Shown: one piece after another, positions 53,331-63,244 of the stretch
Position numbering within the stretch: the stretch's first letter is position 1
Layout: every line of letters begins with the position of its first letter
Translations under genes and position numbers: made by a program
The notes under the pieces: model-generated
Database searches by the model: none
The model's input: only the letters and a program-made list of their open reading frames with translations
What the model was told of the DNA's origin: nothing
From: Tritrichomonas musculus
Lineage: Eukaryota > Parabasalia > Tritrichomonadida > Tritrichomonadidae
Assembly: GCA_039105265.1 (NCBI GenBank)
Contig: JAPFFF010000058.1
Span: 1-64,000, forward strand
DNA: 64,000 nt
Reading direction: 5' to 3'

Positions 53331-53471
53331 CCTCCAGTTGAAGATGAAGTTGAAAGACTCAAAAAAATCATTGAATTAAAGGATAAAGAAATATTAAATC
53401 TTCAAAAAGAACTTGATAAAACTCGGCAAAAACCAAATGCACAAAATCTTATATTTCTTGCTGAAACAGAT

Positions 53472-54320
53472 ATGCAAAATCTTGAAACTGTTGAAGAAAT
53501 TAATTACGGTGCAAGTGGGAAAGTACTAAAAGTATTCAAAAAAGATTTTTATGCATTAAAAGTTATGAATATAAGGAATGTTTCAGTTGAAAACATGAAA
53601 CTTTTCTTAAATGAACATCAAATCATGCAACTTCTTGATCATCCCAACACATTGAAAACCTATGGAATTTACATTGGTGATAAAAAACGGCCACCTTCAA
53701 TTTTACTTGAATATTGTCCTAAGAATCTTGATCAAGTTATTAAAGATGGATCGTACTCTAATGTTCAAATTATTTGTGCAATCTATCAAATTGCTGAAGG
53801 AATGAAATATGTTCATTTCAATAATATCATCCATCGTGATTTGAAGCCCACAAATATTCTGATTGCCGAAGATGGAACCATTTTGATTGGTGATTTTGGA
53901 ATTTCAAAATTAATGACTCCTGAAGAACAATCTTTAACTTTCGGTGTTGGAACTCAAAAATATATGGCACCTGAAATCCTAAAAGAAGAAAAATATGATG
54001 AAAAAGTGGACGTTTATTCATTCGGTGTTTTAATGTACTTTATGTTAAACAAAGGTGAAATACCTCATATAACTCTCCCTCAAATCATCAGTGGACATAA
54101 AGCTGATATACCTTCTTCTTTCACTAAATTTGCAAGACAGTTAATTAACTCATGCTGGAGCTTTGATCCAAAAGATAGACCAAGTTTTGAATCAATTTGT
54201 CAACAAATGGAAAAAAATAAATATAACTTGATTAATGTCTCTGAAATGGAAAATAAAGAAATCCTTAATTTCGTTAAGAAACATAATGAAAAAATTCCAA
54301 AATACTCTAAAAAGAAGTAA
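53472..54320 (+). CDS. TKL-family protein kinase
   Basis: 282 residues from the first ATG, nearly all kinase domain: YGASGKVLKV, FYALKVM, HRDLKPTNILI (H121), GDFGISK (D141), GTQKYMAPEIL, DVYSFGVLMYF and CWSFDPKDRPSF. All catalytic residues are present, so it is probably active. The same frame is open back to about 53229 without an ATG and encodes a heptad segment, VERLKKIIELKDKEILNLQ, at about 53340-53400. The true protein may therefore begin further upstream, or the gene has lost its front. The motifs are close to those of the kinase half of the clathrin fusion and to the two kinase relics at the window start. Substrate unknown. Confidence 0.85.
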   Translation: MQNLETVEEINYGASGKVLKVFKKDFYALKVMNIRNVSVENMKLFLNEHQIMQLLDHPNTLKTYGIYIGDKKRPPSILLEYCPKNLDQVIKDGSYSNVQIICAIYQIAEGMKYVHFNNIIHRDLKPTNILIAEDGTILIGDFGISKLMTPEEQSLTFGVGTQKYMAPEILKEEKYDEKVDVYSFGVLMYFMLNKGEIPHITLPQIISGHKADIPSSFTKFARQLINSCWSFDPKDRPSFESICQQMEKNKYNLINVSEMENKEILNFVKKHNEKIPKYSKKK

Positions 54321-54922
54321 TTAAATCAATGATTTGAGTAAAAATTCAACTAATTAAATATTTGCTTTTTATTTAATTTGTGAATTAAAAATTTAGTCAT
54401 TAAGGTACAAATCTCATATTGTAAAAATTGAAATGGGGATTGTTTATTATTTTAAAAGGATAAACTACTCAAAAAGTTCTTTCAATTTTGAAATATCCTA
54501 AAAAAAAATGTAAAATAAAAAATGATATGAAATCTTTCCTAATAAAATTTTTATTGTTCTGAAGAAAAAGCATTAAAATTGGCATAAACTTTTTCCCAAA
54601 AGAGGGAAATATCGAATTTATTTTCAATGTGTCTTTAGAATTTTGAATAGTTTACATGACATTTTAAGTTTAAAAGTAATAAATGTTTTCTTTTCTTGAT
54701 CGCGATGGAAGAGTGGGAGAATAAAAGAAAAAGCCTCAATATATTTTGATTTGATTTCAACTAATTGTTGAATTGAGAAAAATAAGATAAAAATGATCAT
54801 ATTGTTTTTCAATTTGAATAGAAAAATCGTATTTTTTTTTTTTTTTTTTTTTTCTTTTTCAATAAACTTTTTGACTAAAAAAATCGTAATTTATATTTTC
54901 ACTTCATTTTCTTAAAAGTAAG
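54321..54922. other. Intergenic region with an initiator-like site
   Basis: Contains a T tract at about 54832-54853 and, at 54904-54911, TCATTTTC about 19 bases before the ATG at 54923, matching the trichomonad initiator. No gene. Confidence 0.45.
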
Positions 54923-55657
54923 ATGACTGCTAATTCACGTCCATATATTATCTGTTATATGGCTCCATCTGTTGATGGAAGATTAATATTTGATAGATTC
55001 TCAAAATCTTTTTATAATTGGGATCAAGATAAAGGTATATTGGAGTTTTATGACAGAGTTGGCATTGAAGATCTCAAATCAAATGTTGTGATTCTTGGCC
55101 GAAATACGTATTATACTGATTTTTGTCAAAAATTATATGATATTGATTCTCATAAAACGCCAGCATCAAAATTTGAACCTTTTAAAGGTAAAACTAGTGA
55201 TAAAGGATTCATGATCATTTTAGATTCCAAAGGAAAATCAATTTATGAAGACAAAATGCTAAGTGAATATAATTGTATATCAATTTTAAGTGAAAAAGTT
55301 TCAGAAGATTATCTTCAGTATTTAAGAAGCAGGAATGTTTCATACGTTTTTGCGGGATCAGATGGAAACAATTTTGAAAAAGCACTGATTACATTAAAAT
55401 CCATGTTTGGATTTGAAAGAATATTACTTGAGGGAGGAGGAGTTGTTAACGGATCGTTTTTGAAATTGAAATTAATTGATGAAATTGCTCTCATGCTGAT
55501 GCCATCAATTGATGGAAATGCTAGCAAACCTTCCATATTTGAATATAATGGCAATCCAGATGAATTTCCAGCAGCAGGACAAAAGCTGGAATTAATTGAC
55601 TCAAAAGCTTTAAGTTATGGAATTCTGCTTATTCGATATAAAGTTCACAGAGAGTAA
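54923..55657 (+). CDS. RibD C-terminal (DHFR-like) domain reductase
   Basis: A 244-residue protein. It starts RPYIICYMAPSVDGRL, the S-x-DG beta-strand of the RibD_C / dihydrofolate-reductase-like fold. VVILGRNTY follows, and later FERILLEGGGVVNGSFL and LIDEIALMLMPSIDGNASKP, the LLEGG and DE motifs of bacterial riboflavin reductases. In bacteria this domain uses NADPH to reduce the ribosyl group in riboflavin synthesis. The deaminase half of RibD is absent and no other riboflavin gene is near, so it is more likely a stand-alone NAD(P)H oxidoreductase. The family is mainly bacterial, so lateral transfer is plausible; base composition has already become host-like. The stop is within TAAA. Confidence 0.8.
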   Translation: MTANSRPYIICYMAPSVDGRLIFDRFSKSFYNWDQDKGILEFYDRVGIEDLKSNVVILGRNTYYTDFCQKLYDIDSHKTPASKFEPFKGKTSDKGFMIILDSKGKSIYEDKMLSEYNCISILSEKVSEDYLQYLRSRNVSYVFAGSDGNNFEKALITLKSMFGFERILLEGGGVVNGSFLKLKLIDEIALMLMPSIDGNASKPSIFEYNGNPDEFPAAGQKLELIDSKALSYGILLIRYKVHRE

Positions 55658-55715
55658 AATTAAAGTTTTAAAACAAATTCATTTGTTATTTTATTATTAT
55701 TTAAGCTAAAATATT

Positions 55716-56689
55716 ATTATTAGAGCTCGGAGAAAAAGGGATTTCCTTTTTGAAAATAAAGAATTATATTTATAAAACATATTTATTTTGATGTGTATAG
55801 GTTATATCTGAAAGCATACACATTTTCGAAAAAAATTTGTTTTTTAAAAAAAAAGTGACTTTTTTATAAAAAGGTTTATTTTTGAATATTTTTTTTTTAT
55901 AAAAAAAAAGCTTCTTTGCGAAAAGCTTTTGTGTGTGCAAAAAGTAAAATCATATCAATATGTTTCGATCATTCCAAATAAAAAATTTAATTAAAATCAT
56001 AAATTCCTTTCGAAATATAAATTGATAGAGAAAATTTAGTTAACAAGAATTTCCAAGAATTATTTAATAAAAATATATATTTAGATATTATTCAAATCAT
56101 AAAGAATGATATTTGATGTATAAATTATAAAGTACTCGTAATCATTGCTTATGATCAAACTATATTCTAAATTTGAAGCATTCTAATGATATAGAAAATA
56201 TCATTTGCTTCATTAAGCTGTGAGGCACTTTCCAATCTTGTTAAATGATGCTTTTGATGCAGACAGTTTAAATCGGGAATGAAAATAATAGTTTTGTCCT
56301 CAAAATGTAGTTTTTTCCAACAATTATAACGTTTTTTTTTTTTAATTTGAATAAATAACGTATTCAAAAATCAAAATCAAATAATATATTTATAAGATCT
56401 TGTTTTTTTTAAAAGAAAATCTATATTAAAAAAAATTGTTCATATAAAAAAGACTTGGTGTTTTGAAAAAAGAAAATTATTTCGCAAAAAAAAGATCATT
56501 TTAAGAAGTATTTTTCATTTTAAAAAGAAAACAAATTTTTTAAACGAAAAAATTATTTCACAAAAAAATGTTTTTACAGACAAACCTTTTTCTTTTCGAA
56601 AAAAAATGGATTTTTAAAACATATGGATCTTAAAGATATGTAAAAGTTTTGTAAATATGGAAATTCCTTTTTCGCCGATCTCTATTATG
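55716..56689. mobile_element. Small TIR element
   Basis: The ends are inverted repeats: TATTAGAGCTCGGAGAAA on the left and the complement TAATAGAGATCGGCGAAA on the right, continuing to AAAGG(G/A)ATTTCC. About 28 bases match with four or five differences. The interior is A/T-rich with many AAAAAA and AAAGCTT motifs and no transposase frame. TA at the borders fits a Tc1/mariner-type MITE, but the class is uncertain. Confidence 0.5.
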
Positions 56690-57178
56690 ATTTAATTAAA
56701 AGGTTGTGATGTTTCTTTAGAAGAAATGCTTCTAATTCATAAATATGGAGCTACTCATGGATAGAAAAACTATTCAAAAAGTGGCGTAGAAAAAAACGAT
56801 TGTCCAAAAAAATTCAAAAACAAAAATAATCAAAAAGTTTATAATAATCGTGTTCGATTGCATAATAAAAGAAAAAACGTTCTTTAAGTTCGATTGGGAT
56901 GAATTCAAAATTGTAATAATGAAATCCATAATAAATCTCATTTTTCTTTAATCATAACAAAGCTTGAAAGAAAAAAAAAAAAAGCAAATTGTGAGATAAT
57001 TTATTTAATCATCATTTCACTTAACGAACAGGTCAAGCATAAAGATGAATTTGTGTTATAGCAATGAAAAATTGATTTTTACTTATAATAAAATTGTTAA
57101 TTTTATATTGACCATAATCGGAGGTTATCTGGTGAATTAAAAAAAAGCAGATGACATATATAAATGTAAAGCAAATAT
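56690..57178. other. Intergenic with dispersed motif
   Basis: Contains AAAAAGTGGCGTAGAAA at about 56772, shared with 7335 and 39027. No gene recognised. Confidence 0.4.
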
Positions 57179-58108
57179 TTATTGTGATAAACCAACTTTT
57201 TTAACTACTTCAAAATAGTCTTCCAGAGACAAGTCGACGCCCATGTGCTTTGCAATGAAGTGGAGCTGCTTTGGAATGTGCACGCACCACCTTGACATAG
57301 AATTGTGGCCTCCTCTGAAGACAACCAATTCTTTCTCCTCGCTTTTAAGAATAGAAATCAGCTCGCGACTCTCAGAAACGGGGATGTTGCCGTCGCTTTC
57401 TCCGTGGATGACGTAGATCGGCTGGCGGATTCTTTCTGCGAGAATGTAAGGCTGGTCGGCCCTTGAAAAGTCGATTCCTATTGTTTCTGACACTTTTTTG
57501 TAAATGTGAGGTAACAGTTCGTGAGCTTTTTCTTTGGATATATTGAATTTTTCTGAGATGTATTCATCGTCGTCTCCAAGGTGAATTCGAGGTGAATCTA
57601 AGGCAACGCTGATAAGTTCCGGAAATTCAACAGCCGCAAATATTCCGCATATGGCACCTCGTGAACGGCCAAAATACGATATTTTGCTATAACCGTTTTC
57701 TTTCAAATATCTAATAACTGTAAAAACATCGTCAATTTCGTTGTCGCCAAGGGTAACATATTCTCCTTCACTGTATCCTCGGCCACGATAGTCCATCACG
57801 CAGTAATTGATGCCAAATGGGATAAAAAAATCGATAAATTGGATATAATCATCAATAATTTCGTTATCACCTGGAGCTATGAGTACAATTGGGTTTTCTG
57901 GTAATGGATTCTCTGGTTTGGCAATGAATAGAGCAATCTTTACTTCCCTGCCAAGTGTATCTTTGATTGGAACTTGAACAAATTCACCCAAGTCACTAAA
58001 TTCGCAAGAAGTTTGTTCTTTTATAGGATAAAATCTCCCACGAACATTTCTGATGATAAATTTTGATGCATTATCAATGAGTTGCGCATCTTCACTATCA
58101 ATTTCCAT
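57179..58108 (-). CDS. Alpha/beta hydrolase (S33 / serine aminopeptidase-like)
   Basis: 309 residues, ATG at 58108. An N-terminal strap of about 45 residues precedes the hydrolase core: oxyanion region IVLIAPGDNE, MDYRGRGYSEGEY, the nucleophile elbow GRSRGA with Ser at about 147, HGESDGNIP with the acid at about 238, and GGHNS with His at about 267. A complete Ser-Asp-His triad is thus in place. The GRSRGA elbow resembles the GRSMGA of some plant and protist hydrolases. No signal peptide or membrane span, so it is probably cytosolic. The substrate cannot be told from sequence: an ester, lipid or peptide. The stop is in TAAA. The gene is somewhat GC-richer than its surroundings, as for conserved genes here. 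Confidence 0.85.
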   Translation of the reverse strand: MEIDSEDAQLIDNASKFIIRNVRGRFYPIKEQTSCEFSDLGEFVQVPIKDTLGREVKIALFIAKPENPLPENPIVLIAPGDNEIIDDYIQFIDFFIPFGINYCVMDYRGRGYSEGEYVTLGDNEIDDVFTVIRYLKENGYSKISYFGRSRGAICGIFAAVEFPELISVALDSPRIHLGDDDEYISEKFNISKEKAHELLPHIYKKVSETIGIDFSRADQPYILAERIRQPIYVIHGESDGNIPVSESRELISILKSEEKELVVFRGGHNSMSRWCVHIPKQLHFIAKHMGVDLSLEDYFEVVKKVGLSQ

Positions 58109-58399
58109 TCACGAAATTTTTGAAAAAAGGCAAAACTTTGACATAAATACATTTAAAATCAAATCTTGGGAATTATCTAACAATAACGTCGTATGTAGAA
58201 ATCATGATTTTTGGTCTTCGCCCAAAAATCCTGATTTCTGAATGTTTCTAAATCATAACTTTAAACCCGAACATATTATTTAATTTTACAACACCACTTA
58301 TTCATCACCCCTTCATAAATGATTTTCATAAATTTTATCCTCAAATCTCAAAAGTCAAAAATTGAAAACATAAATTTTATACGTAAATGATTAAATTTA
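58109..58399. other. Spacer between hydrolase gene and Polinton
   Basis: No gene. The Polinton's outer end may lie here, but I cannot fix it. Confidence 0.4.
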
Positions 58400-58760
58400 C
58401 GTTATCTGGAATGTCTGATAATTTGAATACTCACATAAATCGAAAAAATTTTACAAATTCGTTATTTCCGAGATGTCTGATAATTTGAATACTCACACAA
58501 ATCGAAAAAATTTTATAAAATACGTTATATCCGAAATGTCTGATAATTTGAATTAAATGTCTGATAAATTGAATTAAATGTCTGATAAATTGAATACTCA
58601 CACAAAACTAAAAATTTTATAAATACGTTATTTCCGAAATGTCTGATAAATTGAATACTCACACAAATCGAAAAAAATTTTTAAAATACGTTATTTCCGA
58701 AATGTCTGATAATTTGAATACTTCGCCAAGGGCTCAAACTTTTCAAAGTTTCACACAAAT
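58400..58760. repeat. About 62-bp tandem repeats next to the Polinton genes
   Basis: Five to seven irregular units each containing ATGTCTGATAATTTGAATAC, CACACAAATCG and ACGTTATTTCCGA. Two short units are squeezed together near 58555-58595. Likely subterminal repeats of the Polinton, but they could be host DNA at its border. Confidence 0.7.
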
Positions 58761-58816
58761 CGAAAAAAATTTTTATAAATAAACGTTCACCACAAAATAT
58801 AAAATTATTTTATCAT

Positions 58817-58888
58817 TTATTTTTATATCACATGTCTAAAAATAAATCTAATTTTATTTTAATTTAATTTTTTATCTAATATAAAAAT
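58817..58888 (+). promoter_or_regulatory. Upstream region of the small Polinton gene (copy 1)
   Basis: Nearly identical to 59376-59449: TTATTTTTATATCACATGTC, then AAAAATAAATCTAATT, a T-rich run and TATCTAATATAAAAATG. Each copy ends at a start codon, so it probably carries the promoter and 5' leader. Confidence 0.65.
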
Positions 58889-59371
58889 ATGACTAAATCA
58901 ATTGTTGATGACAAAATGAATAAATTATATAAACAAATTAATAAATATTATAAAACAATAAATCGTAAAATGTTAAAACAAATTGTAAAGCGTACTGATG
59001 AAATAACAGATTTATATTATGAATACGTAAATCCTGATATGAATGATAAAGAGAAGCGACAAAATGAAAATGCATTATTGACCAAAAGAATTTTAAATAA
59101 TGAAAAGTGTAACGAAGTTTGTACATTTAACGGTGTTTTAACTTTCATTTGCGGAATTTATCATTTTCTTTATGCTTACGACAACGAACCGAATAAATTA
59201 TTCCATCATTGTAATATTTGGGATTTCATGCATTGCACACTTCATGAATTCGATATGGAAAAGAAATTTATGTTTCTATTTAATGATGAAAATATACCCG
59301 AAACGGTTGAAAGATTTTTAAATATTGACGATTATGAAATAATGAAATTATTAAAATTAAATTTTAATTGA
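58889..59371 (+). CDS. Small Polinton protein, function unknown
   Basis: 160 residues, Lys/Asn-rich and helical, with the segment FNGVLTFICGIYHFLYAYDNE in the middle and FHHCNIWDFMHCTLHEF, rich in His and Cys. No family recognised. It sits 78 bases before the polymerase gene on the same strand and has the same upstream sequence. It therefore belongs to the element and is probably expressed with the polymerase. Confidence 0.7.
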   Translation: MTKSIVDDKMNKLYKQINKYYKTINRKMLKQIVKRTDEITDLYYEYVNPDMNDKEKRQNENALLTKRILNNEKCNEVCTFNGVLTFICGIYHFLYAYDNEPNKLFHHCNIWDFMHCTLHEFDMEKKFMFLFNDENIPETVERFLNIDDYEIMKLLKLNFN

Positions 59372-59375
59372 ATAA

Positions 59376-59449
59376 TTATTTTTATATCACATGTCTCAAA
59401 AATAAATCTAATTAATTTTTTATTTTTTATTTTTTTATCTAATATAAAA
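59376..59449 (+). promoter_or_regulatory. Upstream region of the polymerase gene (copy 2)
   Basis: The second copy of the repeated upstream block, ending at the polymerase ATG at 59450. The main differences from copy 1 are a few bases in the T-rich run. Confidence 0.65.
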
Positions 59450-62400
59450 ATGTCATTAGACAATACACCAACAAATAAATTAATCGAGTTATCAAATTTA
59501 TTATATAATGAAAATTTAACAATTAATGATTGGAAAAATGAATTTGATAATGAAAATGATTTACGTGAAAATTTAATTGAAATGTTAGTTTCAGATATTT
59601 TAAATAAAGGATATGATGGAGAAAATAATTATAATTCCATGTATTGGTTCGTGAAAGGTTTAAATATTCCATCACCGAAACCACTTAAACGTTACATAGA
59701 TTCAGATGATTATTTATTCAAAAATTTAAATAAATACAAAATTCAGGATAACATCCACGATTTCAACCGTCAACGTTTACATGAAAAATTCAACCGTGAT
59801 TTACATAAAAAAGATTCTTCATTTCTTGATGAATTAATGAAACATTCAAAAGATATTCGTGAATTTTGGAGAAGTGATTTATTATATAATTCACCACCAG
59901 CTGATGCATTAAATGATGAGGAATTTTTCCCTGAAGAAAAACCAAAAGATATTAATTTACGTAATATTAAATCATTTAAAGAATGGCAAAAATTAGATGA
60001 TGAACAACAAACATTAGTGGATGATATGATGAAATCATTATATAAAACACCTACTAATTGGGAAATTAATTTTGAACTTTTAAACAATAAAGGCAAAAAA
60101 TTAATGTTTCCATTACTTAAAAATTTCTTTCAGGAATGCATAGACCCATTACCAATGGATAAATACAAAATAGAATTTAAAGTTAAAGGTCAATGGCATT
60201 CTAAACCATTAACACCTGAAGTTTATAATAAATTAATGGAAAATTTCACTGAAGAACATTTTATATTTGACCTTGACGAAATACCGGCAGAATTTACGGG
60301 ATTCAATAGTGGAGATAATGCAGATTTACCTGATTGGTCATTATTTTCATCATTAAGATTTTCAAAATATTTGCATAAAGATAGGGTCCGTAAAGACGTT
60401 GGTGGCTCATTCTTTAACTATATAGCTAATGATAAAGTACCTAAAAAAGTTATTGAGTATTTAAAACGTCTTCAAATATTTGATTCATTAGTGGATGAAA
60501 AAGTAAATGTTCTTGAAGAAGCAAAAGAATTCACTCGAAGTTATTATGATAATTTAACTGGTGATTTAGAATATGAAACCATTGAAATTCCAGCAAAAAT
60601 TACAAAATCAACTAAACAACGTGAAGAATTAAATGATTGCTGCTTCGTTTATGCTCTCAAACAAACTGGCTTTTATTCAGATGATATTTTAAATCAAATA
60701 CGATTAAGAATTAATAATAGGTATTTATCACAAGGTTCAATTGAAAAAATATGTCAAGAGTTTAAGATTCACATTAAATTAACATTCATTAATGAAGATG
60801 CTAAATGTAAAAAACAAACTGTTAGATCTGGTAAAAATAAATCATATAAATCATATTTGGGAATCAAAGATGCTGAACCTCAACGAACACATACATTTAA
60901 CGTTTACGAAGGTCATTATTTCATAGAAGAGAAAACACCATTTAGTAATTATTATATTAAAAATTTGTCCAAATGTACCGAGGATAAATATAATAAAGAA
61001 TATTATCACAACCGCTGGATAAATGCAAGAACTTATATTTCATCATCAAATTTAGTCCGTGAATTAATGAAGCAAGGATATTTTAATCCAATCACTTATG
61101 GACAATATCGAATATTAAAAACAGTTTTCTATCATGAATTTGATAAAGATTTAACAAATATTAATTTAGAATATGAACCTGAATATTGCACAAAATTAAT
61201 AGCTCCAAAAATTGTTAAAGAAAGCGAAAACAAAACAGACCCTACTTATTGGTACGCTGATTTTGAAGCCGACGTTTCAGGTAATATTCATAAACCATTT
61301 ATGTGTGTTCTTCAATCGCAAAATGGAAAAATTAATGAATGCTTTAAAGGTAAAACATGTAATAAACAATTTCTTGATTTCTTACCTGATCATGCAGTCG
61401 TTTATTTCCACAATTTAGCATATGATTTTAGGATGTTTGCATCATTAGTTAATATCAAAAATACTATAATTAAAGGAACAAAATTAATGAAAGCAAATGT
61501 TGAATATAATGATAAAAAGATTTTCTTTAAAGATTCATTGCCAATGTTAAATTGTAAACTTTCACAATTACCTTCTATGTTTAATTTGGGCATTAATGTT
61601 CAAAAAGAAATTTTCCCATACAAATATTACACACTTGAAAGATTAAATACCAACAAAGGAGTAATTAATGATGCAGGCTTAAATGAAGATCAAAAATGGA
61701 CAACAGATGATTATGAATTATTTAAATCAAACATTGATAAAATACCTAAATGTAGAATTGATGAAAACCATTTCGACATGTGGTCATATGCTGAATTTTA
61801 TTGTAAACAAGATGTAAACATCCTTAGACTTGGATTTAATGAATTCAGAAATGGATTTATTAAAGATTTCAGTATTGACCCTTTTAATTTCATTTCCATT
61901 TCTTCACTCGCTAATGAAGTATTTAATCAACGTGTTTATTATCCTAATGGTAACCTTTATAAATTAGGTGGTCATGTTCGTAAGTTTTGCTCAAAAGCTG
62001 TTTATGGAGGACGTTGCATGACTGCTTACAATAAAAAATGGCATATATTAAAGCTACTTTGTGATTTCGACGCTGTTTCATTATATCCTTCAGCAATGGC
62101 TCGTTTATATACCGTTGAAGGTAGACCTGAAGTTATCAAACCTGAACAATTAAACCTTGAATTCCTTTCAAAACAAGGTGCTTACATCGTCGAAATCAAA
62201 ATTACTAAAGTTAATAAACATTATCCATTCCCACTCATTGTTCGTAAAGTAAACGGATTAAATCTTAATGACGATAACTTAAAAGAAGGTGAAACATTAA
62301 ATATAATTGTAGATAATATATCATTAGAAGACCTAATCGAATTTCAAAAAATAGAGTTTGAATTCATCCGTGGTTATTATTGGTCAGGTAAACGTGATTA

Positions 62401-63244
62401 TACAATCCAAAAAGAAATTAAGAAAATATTTAATAAAAGACTTGAATATAAGAAGCAACATAACCCATTACAACAATTATATAAATTAATTATGAATTCA
62501 TGCTATGGTAAAACTATTGAGAAACCAGTTGATAAAGATATTAAATATATGAATGATGACGATTTCGAGAAATATTGGATCAAAAACTATAATAAAATTA
62601 TTGAAGATACATTAATTGAGAGTAGAAAGACACCATTACATGCTGTAAAAGTTATTAAACAAATTGAAAATCATTTTAACTTTTCGCTTCTTGGTATTCA
62701 AGTTCTTTCTATGTCAAAAAGAATTATGAACGAAGTAATGTGTTTAGCTTATGATTTGGGATGCCACATTTATTACCAAGATACTGATTCAATGCACATT
62801 GAAGTTGATGATTTACCACGGCTTGTTAATGGTTTTAGAGAAAAATATAATCGTGAATTAATCGGAACTAATTTAGGACAATTTCACAGTGACTTTCCAA
62901 CTATTAACGGTCATGATGAAATGCCAAAATCTATTGAGTCATATTTTCTAATGAAGAAAATGTATATAGATAAATTGCAAGATTCAACGGGAGAAATTGA
63001 TTATATGATTAGAGGTAAAGGTTTGACGCAAAATTCTATTAAATATGCCTACAAAGAATTTGGTAATGATCCCATGAAATTATATGAATCCCTATTTAAT
63101 GGAAACACACAAACGTTTGATTTAACGAAAGGACAACCATGCTTTTCAATGAATAAAAACATGACAGTATCAACTTTAAAGAAATTTGAACGTAAAATAA
63201 AAACAACTTATGAAGAAGGTAAACATGAAGATTATTTTAAATAG
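59450..63244 (+). CDS. Polinton protein-primed DNA polymerase B
   Basis: A 1264-residue, intact-looking polymerase. The first 580 residues are the long N-terminal region usual in Polinton polymerases. The 3'-5' exonuclease motifs (YADFEADVSG, YFHNLAYDFRMF, YCKQDVNIL) and the polymerase motifs (CDFDAVSLYPSAM, MNSCYGKTIEKP, YQDTDSMHIE) follow in the usual order. This class copies linear element DNA from a protein primer. It ends convergently with the integrase gene, overlapping by eight bases. Confidence 0.95.
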   Translation: MSLDNTPTNKLIELSNLLYNENLTINDWKNEFDNENDLRENLIEMLVSDILNKGYDGENNYNSMYWFVKGLNIPSPKPLKRYIDSDDYLFKNLNKYKIQDNIHDFNRQRLHEKFNRDLHKKDSSFLDELMKHSKDIREFWRSDLLYNSPPADALNDEEFFPEEKPKDINLRNIKSFKEWQKLDDEQQTLVDDMMKSLYKTPTNWEINFELLNNKGKKLMFPLLKNFFQECIDPLPMDKYKIEFKVKGQWHSKPLTPEVYNKLMENFTEEHFIFDLDEIPAEFTGFNSGDNADLPDWSLFSSLRFSKYLHKDRVRKDVGGSFFNYIANDKVPKKVIEYLKRLQIFDSLVDEKVNVLEEAKEFTRSYYDNLTGDLEYETIEIPAKITKSTKQREELNDCCFVYALKQTGFYSDDILNQIRLRINNRYLSQGSIEKICQEFKIHIKLTFINEDAKCKKQTVRSGKNKSYKSYLGIKDAEPQRTHTFNVYEGHYFIEEKTPFSNYYIKNLSKCTEDKYNKEYYHNRWINARTYISSSNLVRELMKQGYFNPITYGQYRILKTVFYHEFDKDLTNINLEYEPEYCTKLIAPKIVKESENKTDPTYWYADFEADVSGNIHKPFMCVLQSQNGKINECFKGKTCNKQFLDFLPDHAVVYFHNLAYDFRMFASLVNIKNTIIKGTKLMKANVEYNDKKIFFKDSLPMLNCKLSQLPSMFNLGINVQKEIFPYKYYTLERLNTNKGVINDAGLNEDQKWTTDDYELFKSNIDKIPKCRIDENHFDMWSYAEFYCKQDVNILRLGFNEFRNGFIKDFSIDPFNFISISSLANEVFNQRVYYPNGNLYKLGGHVRKFCSKAVYGGRCMTAYNKKWHILKLLCDFDAVSLYPSAMARLYTVEGRPEVIKPEQLNLEFLSKQGAYIVEIKITKVNKHYPFPLIVRKVNGLNLNDDNLKEGETLNIIVDNISLEDLIEFQKIEFEFIRGYYWSGKRDYTIQKEIKKIFNKRLEYKKQHNPLQQLYKLIMNSCYGKTIEKPVDKDIKYMNDDDFEKYWIKNYNKIIEDTLIESRKTPLHAVKVIKQIENHFNFSLLGIQVLSMSKRIMNEVMCLAYDLGCHIYYQDTDSMHIEVDDLPRLVNGFREKYNRELIGTNLGQFHSDFPTINGHDEMPKSIESYFLMKKMYIDKLQDSTGEIDYMIRGKGLTQNSIKYAYKEFGNDPMKLYESLFNGNTQTFDLTKGQPCFSMNKNMTVSTLKKFERKIKTTYEEGKHEDYFK

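Noticed and set aside
58938-59126. Minus-strand frame inside the small Polinton gene
   Set aside because: A shadow of the plus-strand gene, which has its own conserved-looking upstream block.
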